From Synechococcus sp. UW140 (lineage in GTDB: Bacteria; Cyanobacteriota; Cyanobacteriia; PCC-6307; Cyanobiaceae), in contig NZ_UCOB01000028.1 in NCBI RefSeq assembly GCF_900474295.1, positions 1 through 64,000 on the forward strand: a DNA stretch of 64,000 nucleotides, given 5' to 3'. Shown piece after piece: positions 63,320 through 64,000 of the stretch. The translations under genes and the position numbers were made by a program. Numbering within the stretch: position 1 is the first letter of the stretch; each line of letters begins with the position of its first letter. The notes under the pieces are model-generated. The model made no database searches, had not been told where the DNA came from, and worked only from the letters and a program-made list of their open reading frames with translations.

Positions 63320-64000
63320 ATGCCCCCGGAACGTCTTCCACTCAGCACAGTTCTGCCGCGCGCCTGGATTGGCTTCTGCAGCGCACCCTGGCCCTGTGTC
63401 GGCCTGGCGGCTTTGGCTCTGATCAGCGCCTTTGGCCTAGGAAGCCTGGCCCAGGAGCTTCACACCAGTGGACATGCCTGGGTTCGGCACCTCGGAGACC
63501 TGTTCTGGGTGCTCTCCATGTTAGCTCCGCTTGTGCCGCTTCTCGCGCTTCTGCAGCTTGCCGACACGCTGCTACCCAGTGCAGGCCCAGACGAACACGA
63601 CAGTCCGCAGACCAGGGAGCGCATCCCCTGGCTGCTGCGTCAATCCTTGGCACTCGTGCTGATTGAAGCCTTGATCCTGTTTGGCGGCATCACGGCGATT
63701 CGAAGTGTCTTTAGCACCCTGATCGCTCACAGCGGCGTGCTCGCAGCATTGAGTGCGCTGATTGGCAGCGTTGCTCTAATCGCCTGGACCTTCGCACAGT
63801 GCTTGGCCCTGCCCCTCCTGATTCATCACGGCTATCGACCCCTGGCTGCAATGGAACACAGCCGCAAACTTGTGCAGCAGAACCGGCTGAAGGTTTTGGC
63901 TCTCGTCGGCCTGATCTTGGGTATCAACCTGGTTGGACTGATGGGGGCCTGCCTGGGCCTGATTCTCAGCCTCCCGTTCAGTGCCCTCATTCTGATGGCC
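63320..64000 (+). CDS. Multi-spanning membrane protein, 3' end beyond window
   Basis: ATG at 63320 (MPPERLPLSTVLPRAWIGFC), open to the window edge, 227 codons seen. At least five membrane segments (VGLAALALISAFGLG; LFWVLSMLAPLVPLLALLQL; LALVLIEALILFGGITAI; LSALIGSVALIAWTF; VLALVGLILGINLVGLMGAC). MEHSRKLVQQNRLKVLAL before the last pair of helices resembles the layout of DUF975/YesL-like integral proteins, but I am not certain. Ends in the window with ILMA. Confidence 0.8.
   Translation, partial: MPPERLPLSTVLPRAWIGFCSAPWPCVGLAALALISAFGLGSLAQELHTSGHAWVRHLGDLFWVLSMLAPLVPLLALLQLADTLLPSAGPDEHDSPQTRERIPWLLRQSLALVLIEALILFGGITAIRSVFSTLIAHSGVLAALSALIGSVALIAWTFAQCLALPLLIHHGYRPLAAMEHSRKLVQQNRLKVLALVGLILGINLVGLMGACLGLILSLPFSALILMA

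Overview
This window looks like a chromosome segment of a marine picocyanobacterium, most likely a cluster 5 (marine) Synechococcus. The evidence is a complete kaiA-kaiB-kaiC cluster (Prochlorococcus has no kaiA), psbV, plant-type ferredoxin petF, a high-light-inducible protein, the NblS/Hik33 sensor kinase, several cyanobacteria-only families (DUF3086, DUF3119, DUF1825, DUF3288, DUF4278, MlaE/Ycf63), a Nif11-type leader peptide, and two tRNA genes without an encoded CCA. Core genes are GC-rich and closely packed. The first 10 kb looks poorer in GC by eye.

Layout. (1) 0-10.8 kb is an accessory-like tract of very small genes: secreted proteins with signal peptides, a CP12-like C-terminal mini-protein, sulfiredoxin, an Hli protein, an LprI-like protein and DUF4278, separated by long gene-free spacers. 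(2) 10.8-20.5 kb holds gluQ, HU, a degenerate metallo-beta-lactamase-fold protein, a glycogen-debranching isoamylase, tRNA-Gly, a GPH-type sugar transporter, a run of mlaE-like permease, DUF3119, DUF3086 and plsY, and then pyrF. (3) 20.7-27.3 kb begins with a decayed aldehyde dehydrogenase fragment, followed by tyrS, DUF1825, a LuxR-type regulator, a tightly linked helix-hairpin-helix protein and GIY-YIG nuclease-like protein, and pepA. (4) 27.5-33.8 kb is an outer-membrane operon on the minus strand, bamA-lpxC-fabZ-lpxA-lpxB-msrA, with purC upstream. (5) 35.7-42 kb holds purD-nblS facing the clock cluster kaiABC. (6) 42-46 kb holds rplU-rpmA, a methyltransferase, truB and a YebC-family gene. 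(7) 47-55 kb holds a fused oxoprolinase/hydantoinase, nagB, a SpoIID-domain protein, RNase Z and psbV. (8) 55-64 kb holds petF, prmA, serA, an S4-domain protein, tRNA-Val, murD, an orphan Nif11 leader peptide, an EVE-domain protein and a membrane protein cut by the window edge.

How the genes work together. lpxC, lpxA and lpxB make the lipid A disaccharide, FabZ supplies hydroxyacyl chain metabolism and BamA inserts outer-membrane proteins. The exported MsrA overlaps lpxB and would repair oxidised envelope proteins. KaiA, KaiB and KaiC form the phosphorylation oscillator. PsbV, PetF, Hli and the CP12-like protein relate to photosynthetic electron flow and its redox control.

The observations most worth following are the Nif11-type precursor whose double-glycine motif is followed by a YGNGV-containing core; the split HhH plus GIY-YIG gene pair, which resembles a UvrC-like nuclease divided into two proteins; the CP12 C-terminal mini-protein; the aldehyde dehydrogenase remnant; and two tandem perfect palindromes inside the tail of a mini zinc-finger gene. 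All family assignments come from reading motifs; no database search was run.
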